Positions 10,007-21,713 of a stretch of DNA of 64,000 nucleotides are shown here, piece by piece. The position numbers and the translations under genes are program-made. Below the pieces are notes generated by a model, which was not told the DNA's origin, ran no database searches, and was given only the letters and a program-made list of their open reading frames with translations. Where the stretch lies: NCBI RefSeq assembly GCF_003545885.1, contig NZ_QHCT01000008.1, positions 62,001 through 126,000 on the forward strand, given 5' to 3'. Source of the DNA: Leptospira stimsonii. Lineage in GTDB: Bacteria; Spirochaetota; Leptospiria; Leptospirales; Leptospiraceae. Position 1 is the first letter of the stretch. Each line of letters begins with the position of its first letter.

Positions 10007-10618
10007 ATGCACGCAAAAGAATCCTTAATTCTCTTCTTAAGAAATCCCGTATTAGGTCGTGTAAAAACGCGCCTTGCCAAAACCTTGGGAGAACAAACCG
10101 CTCTTTCCGTTTACGAACAACTTTTAGAAATCACCAAAAGACAACTTCAAAATTTGGAAATACCGGTTCGACTCTACTTTGATTCAAACCCGGATTTCGT
10201 TTCTCCCGATTGGGGAAAACAGACGAGCGTCCATCTTCAATCCGGAAACGATCTCGGCGAAAGGATGCAAAACGCATTTTTAGAATCGTTTCAAAACGGC
10301 GCCGAAAACGTTGTTATCATCGGAAGCGACTGTCCTGACTTGGAGACAAAACATATCCGAGAAGCTTTTTCGGCATTAAGGTCCAAAGACGCGGTGATCG
10401 GACCGGCACAAGACGGCGGTTATTATCTGCTCGGCTTAAAAACGGTTTATCCGGAAATCTTTAAGAACATTCCTTGGAGCGGCGATCGAGTTTTCGCGAT
10501 TACATTAGAAAAACTGCAATTATTCAGAAAAGACGTTTGGATTCTTCCTTTATTAAACGACATCGACGAAGAGATCGACTTGGGTCCGTATCTCCAATCC
10601 GGAAAACTGGTGATCTGA
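10007..10618 (+). CDS. DUF2064 / TIGR04282-type glycosyltransferase-like protein
   Basis: The protein has 203 residues and a nucleotidyl/glycosyltransferase GT-A-like fold. It shows the markers of the DUF2064 family. FLRNPVLGRVKTRLAKTLG near the N-terminus is the nucleotide-binding basic loop. GERMQNAFLESF is followed by VVIIGSDCPDL (the acidic metal site), then IGPAQDGGYYLLGL, then LNDIDEEIDL. Some members sit in arsenosugar clusters, from which the family takes its name, but nothing here indicates arsenic metabolism. The real substrate is probably a sugar or related activated compound. It starts at an ATG with a poor ribosome-binding site. It lies upstream of an unknown membrane-anchored protein on the same strand. 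Confidence 0.85.
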   Translation: MHAKESLILFLRNPVLGRVKTRLAKTLGEQTALSVYEQLLEITKRQLQNLEIPVRLYFDSNPDFVSPDWGKQTSVHLQSGNDLGERMQNAFLESFQNGAENVVIIGSDCPDLETKHIREAFSALRSKDAVIGPAQDGGYYLLGLKTVYPEIFKNIPWSGDRVFAITLEKLQLFRKDVWILPLLNDIDEEIDLGPYLQSGKLVI

Positions 10619-10758
10619 ATCCGGAGGTCGTAAACGTCCGCGAACGTTTTTTTGCGAAGAAGACGTTTTGTTTGGAAATCCGGTTTTGATTTATCGATCA
10701 TTCCTTGAGGATCACAAAGAAGAAGGAAGACGGAATAAAGAGTTTTCATCGGCAATCT

Positions 10759-11739
10759 ATGATTCAGAATACGTCCATGCGATTTTTCTGGAACCTGCCG
10801 GCGTTCATCTGGATCTTGATTCTTCTTGGATTCGGAATTTTTCCGTCCGGCATCTTCGCAAAAAACACGACGGTCTCCACGAGCGCCTTTCTCAAACTCA
10901 AGAACGTTAAGTTTCGTCTGGAAGATCCGATCTACTTTCTAGTAAAAAATCTTACGGTAGAAGCGATCTCGAATCGACCGGGCTCACCCGTAAATTTCAA
11001 CGATCCTTCTTCTTTTCATCTCGATATCTTTCAGGGAGAAACGGAATTCGAAATCTCCGTTCTGGAATATCTATTCAACGAAAACATAAAAACGTTTCCG
11101 AACTTTCCATTACGAAATTTGAAACTATCCACGATCGAAGTCGGCGCAAAAAGAAAGATCCGAATTTTAGGAGAATATAAACTCGTCTTCTGGGTGGACG
11201 TGGAAATGATCTGCGATCTCGAACTGGTTCCGAACAGTTCACTGCTGATTTTGAAATCGGAATCCATGAGCGCCGCCGGAATTCCCGGAGCGGGAGATTT
11301 TCTTTCCTATGTCGGCGTCGGACTCAAAACTCTTCTTCCGATTCCGGAAGACCGAGGATTGAAAATTGTCGAAAAGAGTTTTCACATTCAATCTTTTTCA
11401 CTCTTACCTCCGCCAAAAATCCAAGGAACGATCGATCGTATCGAACTTCTTCCCGATCGAATTCTTGTTCGGTTTGATTCTCAAAAAATTCCTTTGCTTC
11501 CGAAGCTGGCTTTTCTTCCGGGAATTCCGAATCAGATCGCGATGTCCGGCGGAGAAATTCGTGTGGGATCGGTTTTTTTAAAGAATACGGATCTTCTTTT
11601 GATCGATCAGGATCCGTCCGATCTTCTCGACTTTCATATGAAAAATCTCCTCCTCCAACTTTCGTTCGGAAACCTAAATCTGAACGCAAAGGGGGAACTC
11701 AAAGTATTTCTTCCGGATTACGAAGATTTAAAAAAGTAG
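10759..11739 (+). CDS. Membrane-anchored hypothetical protein
   Basis: The protein has 326 residues from the ATG at 10759; another ATG at 10777 also fits. The TTG further upstream is unlikely. An N-terminal hydrophobic segment (FIWILILLGFGIFPSGIFA) serves as signal peptide or anchor. The rest is beta-rich, with repeated alternation such as KIQGTIDRIELLPDRILVRF. A conserved-looking C-terminal block reads GGEIRVGSVFLKNTDLLLID followed by QDPSDLLDF. I believe homologues with this block exist in deltaproteobacteria, but I know of no function. Its position just before an MlaC-like protein and an MMPL exporter suggests an envelope-lipid role, which is inference only. Confidence 0.7.
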   Translation: MIQNTSMRFFWNLPAFIWILILLGFGIFPSGIFAKNTTVSTSAFLKLKNVKFRLEDPIYFLVKNLTVEAISNRPGSPVNFNDPSSFHLDIFQGETEFEISVLEYLFNENIKTFPNFPLRNLKLSTIEVGAKRKIRILGEYKLVFWVDVEMICDLELVPNSSLLILKSESMSAAGIPGAGDFLSYVGVGLKTLLPIPEDRGLKIVEKSFHIQSFSLLPPPKIQGTIDRIELLPDRILVRFDSQKIPLLPKLAFLPGIPNQIAMSGGEIRVGSVFLKNTDLLLIDQDPSDLLDFHMKNLLLQLSFGNLNLNAKGELKVFLPDYEDLKK

Positions 11740-11902
11740 AATTTAGATCAAAAGCGACTTATAGAAAGATCGGCGTCAAACCGGAGTTTCTCATTTATTC
11801 CGTTGACTTCCCCGACCGCTCAAGAAAGCTGTAGGAAGCCCAGTCCATTCTTTCGAAACGACATTTGGCTCACTATAAACTATAAACAACAGGTAACGTG
11901 TT

Positions 11903-12520
11903 GTGAAAAAACTTATTTCCATTCTTTTTCTTTTCTCCTTGTTCCTTCCCACTCTGCTCTTTTCCCAAAATTCCGCAGAATCGAATCCTTCCCAAACGCA
12001 AGAAGGCGCGAACACAACTCCTCCGGAAGAAACTCCTTCCGATGAAGAACAGATCACTTCCACCGTAAAAAAACTGATCGGTTTTATTCGCTATAAGAAG
12101 AATGATAAGGCGATCGCGATCATTCACGTAAAACAGTTCAGCAATCAACTTCTGAAATCATCGGGAAAAATCGCAGATGCGGATCGGAAAGAATTCGAGT
12201 CGGCGATCTCCGATTTTATCGTACATCGTAGTTTTCCCATCGCTCACAAATACTTCGATAAGATCGATATCAATTATGAAAAACCCGTGATCAAAGGGGA
12301 GAACGCGACTCTTGCTTCTTCGATCATCTGGAACGGTTCGGAAAGAATCACATTCTCTTGGATCTTAAGTAAAATCGATGGAACCTGGTTTGTAACGGAC
12401 TTCTTAAACGAAGGCAAATACGCTTCGGAAACGAATAGAACGAAATCGGTAGATCCTTCCATCAAAAAGAACGGGATCAAACAAACCATCGCTCTGATCA
12501 AAAGAGAAGCTAAGAACTAA
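11903..12520 (+). CDS. MlaC/HpnM-family (Tol-Tim, Ttg2D-like) periplasmic lipid-binding protein
   Basis: This 205-residue protein starts at GTG (11903) behind AGGTAA. It has a signal peptide of about 21 residues (FLFSLFLPTLLFS), then a Ser/Pro/Glu-rich linker. Residues ~50-205 match the MlaC fold. FESAISDFIVHRSFPIAHKY precedes a YEKPVIKGENATLASSI strand. ISWILSK-like strands lead to the family motif WFVTDFLNEGKY and a closing helix ending in KREAKN. MlaC proteins shuttle phospholipids across the periplasm; the paralogue HpnM works with the RND protein HpnN in hopanoid transport. Here the gene lies 7 bp upstream of an MMPL/RND gene, the HpnM-HpnN arrangement. Lipid cargo is inferred. Confidence 0.85.
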   Translation: MKKLISILFLFSLFLPTLLFSQNSAESNPSQTQEGANTTPPEETPSDEEQITSTVKKLIGFIRYKKNDKAIAIIHVKQFSNQLLKSSGKIADADRKEFESAISDFIVHRSFPIAHKYFDKIDINYEKPVIKGENATLASSIIWNGSERITFSWILSKIDGTWFVTDFLNEGKYASETNRTKSVDPSIKKNGIKQTIALIKREAKN

Positions 12521-12527
12521 TACAAAC

Positions 12528-15446
<2,919 letters not shown>

Positions 15447-15453
15447 TCTACGA

Positions 15454-16032
15454 ATGGTCAAAAATATCATATTCTTCTTCTCCTTACTTTTTATCACCGC
15501 GAACTGTACTGTAAAGTATATCAAAGCAGGACCGACTTGGGAAAAGGATCTCGGCACTTTCAAACGTTTAGCGGTTCAGGTGCCGGCGGAAAGCGAGGCC
15601 GGAGAATCCGAAAAAAAATTAGCCTCAAAGATCGCAGAAAATTATCTTTCCCATCATAAGGAATTTATCATATATCCTTACAAAGCCGGCGCCGCCGCTT
15701 GCGGGAGTTCCGATAAAAAAGTACAAGGAATCTTTCAATTGAAAATTCTCGAGAAAGAAACCCCCAATCAGGTGGAACTGACCGCGCTTGGAAAAGTCAT
15801 CCATTGCAAAAAGGGAGAAACACTCTGGGAAGGTCTGGCGGAAAATTCTTATACTAAGAATACGGAAGAAAATCAATCCCTGATCAACACATACACGCAA
15901 CTCTATGGCAAAGAAATCGCCGGCAAAGTGAATCCTTACTTCTTTTTACTTCAGACTCTTTTGGAAAAATTGGACAGCCCGACCTTGACCGAAGACGAAA
16001 AAGACGAGAAGATCGAAGTGGAATCGAGATAA
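15454..16032 (+). CDS. Envelope lipoprotein of the MMPL operon
   Basis: The protein has 192 residues from the ATG at 15454, preceded by AAAGGATAA. The signal peptide ends in the lipobox FITANC. The mature region carries KRLAVQVPAESEAGESEKKLASKI, then an EFIIYPYKAG strand. A GIFQLKILEK plus ALGKVIHCKKGETLWEG section follows. This resembles what I believe NCBI calls the MXAN_6521/LA_1396 lipoprotein family, though I cannot verify the name here. There are two further cysteines (AACGSS, VIHCKK). It follows the MMPL gene by 7 bp and is probably its partner in the outer or inner membrane. It converges with another lipoprotein gene only 3 bp away. Confidence 0.8.
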   Translation: MVKNIIFFFSLLFITANCTVKYIKAGPTWEKDLGTFKRLAVQVPAESEAGESEKKLASKIAENYLSHHKEFIIYPYKAGAAACGSSDKKVQGIFQLKILEKETPNQVELTALGKVIHCKKGETLWEGLAENSYTKNTEENQSLINTYTQLYGKEIAGKVNPYFFLLQTLLEKLDSPTLTEDEKDEKIEVESR

Positions 16033-16035
16033 AAC

Positions 16036-16467
16036 TTATTTCGTAGAGGAAGGAGAAGAGATTGTTTCGAGAAACGTATTGTATTCCACACATTCCGGGA
16101 TTTGATACGTAACGATCGAACCACAATCCGCTCTCTCCACACTTTTGATACAGAGCTCAGCGTCCAATTTAAGATTGTCGCTTAATTTTTTAAGCACGAT
16201 CGGTTCCGATTTATCGACGTCGTAATTGAAATCGCTGTAACACTGCGCGTGGTCCGGAAAGCTCAAAGCGGCTTCCTTTCGATGCGCGCCTTCCAACGAA
16301 GACAAATACGGCTCCTTACACCGTTCCATCTGGGAACAATACGCGTCGGCAACCTTCTTATAGACTTCGGCAGAGGCCGCTTGAGACACAGCTCCCCCTT
16401 TCCCACACTGAAACGCAAAGGTTGCGAACAGAGCGATTCCGGAAATTTTTATAAAAAGGGAGCGCAT
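16036..16467 (-). CDS. Cysteine-rich lipoprotein of Leptospira type
   Basis: This 143-residue product has a signal peptide and a probable lipobox ending at AFQC. The mature part has six further cysteines in a regular layout (AYCSQMERC, AQCYSDF, ELCIKS, ADCGSI, PECVEY). This implies disulfides and a periplasmic or surface location. It resembles a family of short Leptospira lipoproteins (TIGR04454-like, from memory). Function is unknown. It is transcribed alone. The 102 bp between its start and the amidohydrolase end hold no evident signal. Confidence 0.75.
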   Translation of the reverse strand: MRSLFIKISGIALFATFAFQCGKGGAVSQAASAEVYKKVADAYCSQMERCKEPYLSSLEGAHRKEAALSFPDHAQCYSDFNYDVDKSEPIVLKKLSDNLKLDAELCIKSVERADCGSIVTYQIPECVEYNTFLETISSPSSTK

Positions 16468-16569
16468 ATCGAAAGGATAAAGAAAGAACCTTCGTTGGCA
16501 AGTTTTTTCCTAACTTTAGAATCGGATTCAAGAGCTTGAATCCTCGTTAGAAAGGACGAAGTGAAAACG

Positions 16570-17535
16570 TCAACTTTCGAGTTCGATTCCGAAAAGATTC
16601 GCGCTGTTTTTCAAAAGTACGCTCCGCTTCACATCATCCGGCAAAGAAGAATGGAGAAGATTCGAAATCGGATGACTGAGCGCGTAAGGAATACTCGGAA
16701 AATCGGAACCGAAATGGATCCGCTCCGGAAACCGTTCCAAGATCGTAAGATACGGATCGGTCTGTTCTCCGGTGGCTAAAAAATCCACAAAAACCATCGT
16801 AGTATCCAAACGTAATTCAGGATAGATCGACATTAAATCCACGTATTCCCAGACTTCGCTCGCGCCCATATGTGCAACGATCACCTTCAGTTCCGGATAA
16901 CGTTGAATAAAGGATCGAAAATAACGGATGTTCGTATAAGGTCCGGGAAGAGGAGCGTCTCCGGAATGAATCACAAGAGGTATTTTCTTTCTTTCCAAAT
17001 AGGAAAAGGTATCCGAAAGTTCAGGGCGGGTCAAATCCAACCTCCCCACTTCGCAGTGAAGTTTAAAACCGCGAAAGCCGTACTCTTCCACCGCTCGTTT
17101 TGTATAATCAAAACAGCCGTGTTCCGGAAAGAAAGTTCCGAAAAGAATCGCGCCTTTCGTATTCGAATGATTTTCGAAAACCCAACGATTGAGTCCTTCC
17201 GCCATTCTTTCCTTGTGTGCATAATTCAAAGTCGTAAAAAATCGAACTTCGTTCTTTGCTAAGGAGGCAAGACGAAGTTCCTCCGATTCTCTGTATGCGA
17301 TCTCCCAGTTGACTCCGTCGAACCATTTCCAAATCCGTTTCATCACATACTCCGGAAAAAAATGAGTGTGAATATCGATAACAAACGGAAGCCCGTATTT
17401 TTTTAAAAGAGGAAGATGCGACGGAGATTCTTCGTCTCGAAGAGGAGGTCTATTTTCCGGATGTTTCCAAGGAAAGGGAGAAGGAAGACTCGAACGAATA
17501 TCCGAAGAAAGAATGTGATGACAACAAGGAAGCAT
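16570..17535 (-). CDS. Amidohydrolase-2 family metal-dependent hydrolase
   Basis: The 321-residue protein is a TIM-barrel hydrolase. The metal ligands of the family are visible. HTH follows the first strand (FVIDIHTHFFP, about residue 55). The other ligand positions are GFKLHCEV, the His in LVIHSGD, the His in VIVAHMG, and the Asp in IHFGSDFP. Members include decarboxylases and lactonases of the ACMSD/LigW type, so both hydrolysis and non-oxidative decarboxylation are possible. The N-terminal ~45 residues before the barrel are not conserved-looking, but no internal ATG obviously replaces the start at 17535. It is a single gene with its own orientation, divergent from the small membrane protein. 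Confidence 0.85.
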   Translation of the reverse strand: MLPCCHHILSSDIRSSLPSPFPWKHPENRPPLRDEESPSHLPLLKKYGLPFVIDIHTHFFPEYVMKRIWKWFDGVNWEIAYRESEELRLASLAKNEVRFFTTLNYAHKERMAEGLNRWVFENHSNTKGAILFGTFFPEHGCFDYTKRAVEEYGFRGFKLHCEVGRLDLTRPELSDTFSYLERKKIPLVIHSGDAPLPGPYTNIRYFRSFIQRYPELKVIVAHMGASEVWEYVDLMSIYPELRLDTTMVFVDFLATGEQTDPYLTILERFPERIHFGSDFPSIPYALSHPISNLLHSSLPDDVKRSVLLKNSANLFGIELES

Positions 17536-17639
17536 ACAAAGAATTTCTTCTCCCCCGAATACGAGTCAATCGAATGTCTCTTTTTTCCTTGACTGAGACT
17601 TACCATACGTTCCAATAACGGAAATTTTCTGGAGGATAT

Positions 17640-17909
17640 ATGAATCCATTATTTCAAGCACTGAAGATAGGAACCGTATTTTTTTGGATCTTGGTGGGAG
17701 CCAGTCTATCCGGTGCGCTTCTTTTCGGTGATCCTTTGGACTTTCTCATTCGCGCGGTGGGAATCGGAACCTTCGTCGTACACCTGTTAGAGATCGCGTA
17801 TTTCTGGTTCACGTTCAAACACAAGTCGTCCAATCCTGTGGCGGACGCACTGCAGATCCTGGTTTTCGGCGTCTTTCACATGATGCCTCTCCGAAACAAA
17901 CAAGCCTAA
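17640..17909 (+). CDS. Small three-helix membrane protein (DUF1145/YhhL-like)
   Basis: The protein has 89 residues with a canonical GGAGGA just before the ATG at 17640. Three hydrophobic segments cover about residues 8-30, 36-58 and 66-82. They carry AVGIGTFVVHLLEIAYFW and a final VFGVFHMMPLR. The size and the FHMMP-type ending resemble the DUF1145/YhhL family of inner-membrane proteins. The role is unknown. It is monocistronic, followed by a long non-coding interval. Confidence 0.75.
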   Translation: MNPLFQALKIGTVFFWILVGASLSGALLFGDPLDFLIRAVGIGTFVVHLLEIAYFWFTFKHKSSNPVADALQILVFGVFHMMPLRNKQA

Positions 17910-17927
17910 GGACCCACTTCTTTCGAT

Positions 17928-17964
17928 GCAATTTTTTCTCTCCTTTTTTGAGGAGAGGAATTGC
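17928..17964. other. Imperfect hairpin after the small membrane gene
   Basis: The outer arms GCAATT and AATTGC and the inner arms CTCTCC and GGAGAG pair around a TTTTTTGA loop, with a small internal bulge. It sits 18 bp after the stop at 17909. No clear T-run follows on the plus strand, so it may be a weak terminator or processing stem. It is one of several structures in the 560-bp interval 17910-18472. Confidence 0.4.
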
Positions 17965-18002
17965 AAAAGGAAACTCCTTTTTTCCGAATCACAAATATAG
18001 AA

Positions 18003-18167
18003 TCATTCCTGAATCGACTCTTTTACTTGATCGTCCGTCTCCATTTTGGAAGGTAGAAGAATCGCATGCAAACACGAGGTATCGTGATAAAAAATCGGGA
18101 CGTGGGATTTCACTTTAGATTGAAAAGAACCAAAACCGCAACTTCGAAATAGATCGACACGACCCAA
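18003..18167 (-). CDS. Possible 54-residue ORF or remnant of a gene
   Basis: A minus-strand frame of 54 codons is bounded by TAG upstream and TGA at 18003. It has a TTG as its only plausible start and no good ribosome-binding site. The translation has a protein-like composition: SHVPIFYHDTSCLHAILLP, then KMETDDQVKESIQE. It could be a real short peptide, the 3' remnant of a larger decayed gene, or part of a dispersed element. I cannot decide between these from sequence alone. It is the only protein-like frame in the 560-bp interval. Confidence 0.35.
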   Translation of the reverse strand: MGRVDLFRSCGFGSFQSKVKSHVPIFYHDTSCLHAILLPSKMETDDQVKESIQE

Positions 18168-18255
18168 TCTCTACGAGATCCTAAGGGAAAGCCCACATTT
18201 CGAGCCCCGTTCCATCAATGCAGTTTTTCTAATATAGAAAATCCACAAAACTCTC

Positions 18256-18300
18256 CGCGCATGCAGACATTCATTGCATGAAAGCGCGTATCGGTTTTTT
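18256..18300 (+). terminator. Hairpin followed by a T-run; terminator-like or small-RNA end
   Basis: CGCGC (18256-18260) plus ATGCA pair with TGCAT (18275-18279) plus GCGCG (18284-18288), with a four-base bulge. Six Ts follow at 18295-18300. The structure ends no annotated plus-strand gene nearby (the last stop is at 17909). It would fit the 3' end of an untranslated transcript or a very long 3' region. A further short inverted repeat (TCAAAGAA / TTCTTTGA) follows at about 18307. Confidence 0.4.
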
Positions 18301-18472
18301 ACAAGTTCAAAGAAGAATTCGCTCGTTCTTTGAGTCAGGGTTTGCCGAATCGACCATAAACTTTCTTGTTTGAAGGTTCACGCAGAGAGATTGGGCATCG
18401 ATTGGAACTCCCCTCTTCTCTATCCGTCAGATTCGATTTTCAGAATCTTCATTTTCCAAAATGTAAAAAAAC

Positions 18473-20332
18473 TTATTTCGAAAACAAGATCAGGGCGTCG
18501 ACCATCGCCTCACTGGGAGAATTTCGATTCCAAATGACCTGCATGTAGTTCCGTATCTCCGGATATTCGATCCCTTTGGCGATTTCTTCCCATTCCGATT
18601 CTTTCAGCTTCCCTTTCCACTCGTTCAAGAAACGATATAGATTTCGAACCAAAGGAAGACAACGTTCTTTTTTGGAATTGCAAAGGAGAACCTCGGACTT
18701 CAAACGTTCTAAAGAAGAATCCTTTAAAAAAACGGAATGTATTTCTCGATCGATCGAATCCGAATTCTTCTCCATTCTGTGGTTCAAATAAATTCCCGAA
18801 ACGATTTTTCCACCGTCCGGACAAACGGAAATTGGAACTTTTTCCGCGTTCGCAACGATCAAACGATATTCCTTTGAAAACTCAGGACGGTTTAAGAATT
18901 TGGAATATTCGCAACTCCACGGAAAATGAACTTCTAAAATATCCGGTTGATTGATTTCGATATACGAAACGACACGATCCGGATTCTTTTTGTTTGCCGC
19001 GAGATAACGATTTCCCAGATAACCCAAATCGAATATATTGAATTCCTTATAGAAGCTCAAGGCTCCCAAATCCGCGATGGCGACAAGAGGCCTAATGATT
19101 TCTTCTTTCTTTGCAAGTTTCGAAATTTCCGTTCTCCTTTCCTCGAAAATCTGAGAACTACAGCAAAGATCATAATTCTTGAATTTGTAATTCTTATAGG
19201 AAAGAAAACCGGCTAAGAAAATCAAAGGCACGATCCATAATTTCTTTTTTTCCGTGAGTGCGCTCGCTCTGATCACGAACAGGATCGCCCCGACGACCGC
19301 AAGCCAAGTCATGGGTCTCGCAGGATCGAGCCTAAAATTTCCAAAAATAAACGGATGTAAAAAACCGGGGAGCGCGAGCGCGACTGCGAGAATCACGAAC
19401 AACTTTTCTCGAACGTTTATTCTTTTCAAAAAGAGAAGAAGTAAGGAAATCGGCACGAGCAAGACTAAGTTCTGTTTAAAACCGAATTTGAAAATCTCCC
19501 AATTTTTCGAAAGCGCCGGACTCATACGAATCAGATTGAGAAAATTTTCACTGAGAGAAAGTTCCTGAGCCGTGGAAGTGTTCGGAAATATCTTTCCAAA
19601 ATAGAAAAATCGAGTTCCAAAAAATACGATCCAGAGTCCGCCCGCGATCCAAACCGGAAGTGTTTTTTTCCAAGGAAGCCGATTTCGAAAGGAGAGAAAA
19701 AGAAACGCTACGCTGATAAAAAAGAGATGAAAGACGCTTTCGATTCGCACCAGGGTTCCCGCAAAAAGGAGCAAAGATGCCGCGAACATCGACACGTCCT
19801 CTCCCTTCGCGATTCGAAAAAGAATGAATAGATACACAACGTAGAGAAGGTGCATCCAAGGATTTTCCATTCCGGAGGCATGCCAAGCGAGGAATGTAAA
19901 GGACACCGAAAGTAATAAGACGGTCCCAACGACGGAACCGAAATTCTCCCAGCCGGAAGTTTCCCGAACTTCTTCGAAGAGTCGATAAAGAACGACGCCG
20001 AATAGGAACGTGGTCAACCACCATTGAAGAATAAAAAAAGTTGAATAATGAATGGGAACGATCTTGTAGACAAAAGCGAAAATCAGAAATTCCAAAGGGG
20101 AAGAATATCCTTCGATCAATTCTCCGCTGGGATTAACTCCGATAAATCCGTAGTCGATCCAGTTCTTTGCGTGACTCAAGGTTATGATCCCGTCGTCCCG
20201 ATTGACATACAACGCCTCGGGATAAAAGGCTAAAACGATCTTAAAAATGAAAATTGTAGTAAGGCCGGAAAGAATCGGAAAAAAGAAACGATTTTTGATT
20301 ATGAAAGTCGAAATCTTTTTTTTCAAATCCAT
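18473..20332 (-). CDS. GT-C-fold polytopic membrane protein, putative glycosyltransferase
   Basis: This 619-residue membrane protein has about 10-12 hydrophobic segments over residues 15-400, then a soluble C-terminal ~220 residues. The first extracytoplasmic loop carries NRDDGIITLSHAKNW, then GVNPSGELIEGYSSPLEF. This matches the acidic DD plus EGYSxPL pattern of GT-C enzymes that use polyprenyl-phosphate sugars (ArnT/AftB/ZomB-like). A later HASGMENPWMHLLYVVY stretch and LVRIESVFHLFF fit the same family. Location is the inner membrane with the active site facing the periplasm. The acceptor (lipid A, LPS or protein) is unknown. It is a single gene; the 560-bp gap before its stop contains only hairpins and a doubtful ORF. 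Confidence 0.78.
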   Translation of the reverse strand: MDLKKKISTFIIKNRFFFPILSGLTTIFIFKIVLAFYPEALYVNRDDGIITLSHAKNWIDYGFIGVNPSGELIEGYSSPLEFLIFAFVYKIVPIHYSTFFILQWWLTTFLFGVVLYRLFEEVRETSGWENFGSVVGTVLLLSVSFTFLAWHASGMENPWMHLLYVVYLFILFRIAKGEDVSMFAASLLLFAGTLVRIESVFHLFFISVAFLFLSFRNRLPWKKTLPVWIAGGLWIVFFGTRFFYFGKIFPNTSTAQELSLSENFLNLIRMSPALSKNWEIFKFGFKQNLVLLVPISLLLLFLKRINVREKLFVILAVALALPGFLHPFIFGNFRLDPARPMTWLAVVGAILFVIRASALTEKKKLWIVPLIFLAGFLSYKNYKFKNYDLCCSSQIFEERRTEISKLAKKEEIIRPLVAIADLGALSFYKEFNIFDLGYLGNRYLAANKKNPDRVVSYIEINQPDILEVHFPWSCEYSKFLNRPEFSKEYRLIVANAEKVPISVCPDGGKIVSGIYLNHRMEKNSDSIDREIHSVFLKDSSLERLKSEVLLCNSKKERCLPLVRNLYRFLNEWKGKLKESEWEEIAKGIEYPEIRNYMQVIWNRNSPSEAMVDALILFSK

Positions 20333-20405
20333 CGGTAATTGCCCGTCCTGAAAATAAATTCAAACACTCTTATCGGTAAAAAGATCAGGACGGGATTCTC
20401 TCATT

Positions 20406-21317
20406 CTAACGAGGCAAACGATTTAGAATATCAAGATATTCTTTTGCCATCCCCAACACCACTTCTTTTGCCGGGATCAATCCTTCGATTTGTGCCACTC
20501 CGTGTCCCGCAGACCAAATATCCCGCCAACGTTTGTATTCCTGATCTAGATTCTGGGATTCTCCGCTATGCGAAAGATCCCCCGCCTTCTCGACGGATTT
20601 TTTAAGCCAGTTCGCCGGGATTCCGGAAATCTTTTCCGTGTAGACGATCTCTTCCGGACCCGATTCGATCAACATCTGTTTGTAACCTTCGGACGCCATC
20701 GCTTCCGGGGTTGCGATCAATCTGGTTCCAACGTAAACCGCGTCCGCTCCCAATGCGAGTGACGCGACCATTTGTGCTCCGCCGGAAATCGCACCGGCCG
20801 CAACGATCGGAAGTCCCGTTTCTTTCTTGAGATACGGAAAAAGACTGAACGGTGAAATGTTCCCGGCGTGCCCCCCGGCACCTTGCGCGACCGCGATCAG
20901 AGCGTCTGCACCTGCTTTTGCGACAATATTCGCGTGCTTCAAGGTCGTCACGTCACAAAACACTTTGGAGCCGACGCTTTTCGCTTCGCTGACAACGGTC
21001 CGAGGACTTCCCAAACTTGTGATCAATAACTCGACTTTCGCGTCGAGAACGACTTCCAACTGCTTGGACCAATTCGGATTATGCGATTTGTGAAGAATCA
21101 AATTCACACCGATCGGTTTTTTTGTCTTGGAACGAATCTCTTGAAGCGCGTCCTTGAGTTGTTCCGGAGAACGATAATTGAGAGAAGGAAAACATCCGAT
21201 TCCACCGGCTTCCGAAACCGCAACGACCAGATCCGGATAGGAGACTAAAAACATAGGAGCTCCGATAATCGGCAATTCGATTCCGAGCAGTTCCGTAATT
21301 CGAGTATTCAATTTCAT
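20406..21317 (-). CDS. Nitronate monooxygenase (2-nitropropane dioxygenase family)
   Basis: This 303-residue FMN-dependent TIM-barrel protein oxidises alkyl nitronates in characterised members. Family hallmarks are ELPIIGAPMFLVSYPDLVVAV near the start, then EAGGIGCFPSL. KKPIGVNLIL and ITSLGSP are barrel strands. ALIAVAQGAGGHAGN holds the conserved catalytic-region His. LPIVAAGAISGGAQMVASLA and GADAVYVGTRLIATPEA form the phosphate-binding end. Length is slightly below the usual 320-350. The start at 21317 is followed at once by conserved sequence. It diverges from an antibiotic-biosynthesis-monooxygenase-like gene, and the two may share a detoxification or redox role (inference). Confidence 0.9.
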   Translation of the reverse strand: MKLNTRITELLGIELPIIGAPMFLVSYPDLVVAVSEAGGIGCFPSLNYRSPEQLKDALQEIRSKTKKPIGVNLILHKSHNPNWSKQLEVVLDAKVELLITSLGSPRTVVSEAKSVGSKVFCDVTTLKHANIVAKAGADALIAVAQGAGGHAGNISPFSLFPYLKKETGLPIVAAGAISGGAQMVASLALGADAVYVGTRLIATPEAMASEGYKQMLIESGPEEIVYTEKISGIPANWLKKSVEKAGDLSHSGESQNLDQEYKRWRDIWSAGHGVAQIEGLIPAKEVVLGMAKEYLDILNRLPR

Positions 21318-21373
21318 TTTGAGGATTCTTTAGATAACAGTTGTTTAAAGCAAGGAGGATTTTTCTTCCCAAA

Positions 21374-21706
21374 ATGAAACGGTTCCTAAATTCTGATCGT
21401 ATGATTGTGATAGCGTCCTCTTATAAAATTTTCGAAGAAAGAATTGAAGAATTTAAAAAAGTCAGCCAAGAGATGGCGAAAGAATCTCTCGAAACCGAAG
21501 ACGGAGTTTTGAGACTCGATGTTTTACAAGCGGACGGAGACCCGGGCAAATTCTTATTTATGGAAGTTTATAAGAGTGAAGCGGCGAGAAAAGCGCATCT
21601 CGAAACTCCTCAGTTCATTTCCTGGAGAAGAGCCGTTCCGGAGTGGTTAAGTCAAGGAAGCACTTCGATTCAATATCTTCCGGTTCATATCAATCTTCCC
21701 GGTTAA
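21374..21706 (+). CDS. ABM-domain (antibiotic biosynthesis monooxygenase-like) small protein
   Basis: The protein has 110 residues from the ATG at 21374, or 101 from the ATG at 21401, where the domain itself begins (MIVIASSYKIFEERIEEF). The rest follows the ferredoxin-like ABM fold, with EDGVLRLDVLQADGDPGKFLFMEVY as two strands, then KAHLETPQFISWR. Such proteins are cofactor-free oxygenases, LsrG-like isomerases or heme-degrading enzymes. No family-specific catalytic set is evident. Neither candidate start has a well-spaced ribosome-binding site; an AGGAGG at 21353 is 15 bp before the first ATG. It is divergent from nitronate monooxygenase and convergent with the adenylate cyclase. Confidence 0.78.
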   Translation: MKRFLNSDRMIVIASSYKIFEERIEEFKKVSQEMAKESLETEDGVLRLDVLQADGDPGKFLFMEVYKSEAARKAHLETPQFISWRRAVPEWLSQGSTSIQYLPVHINLPG

Positions 21707-21713
21707 CAAACGT

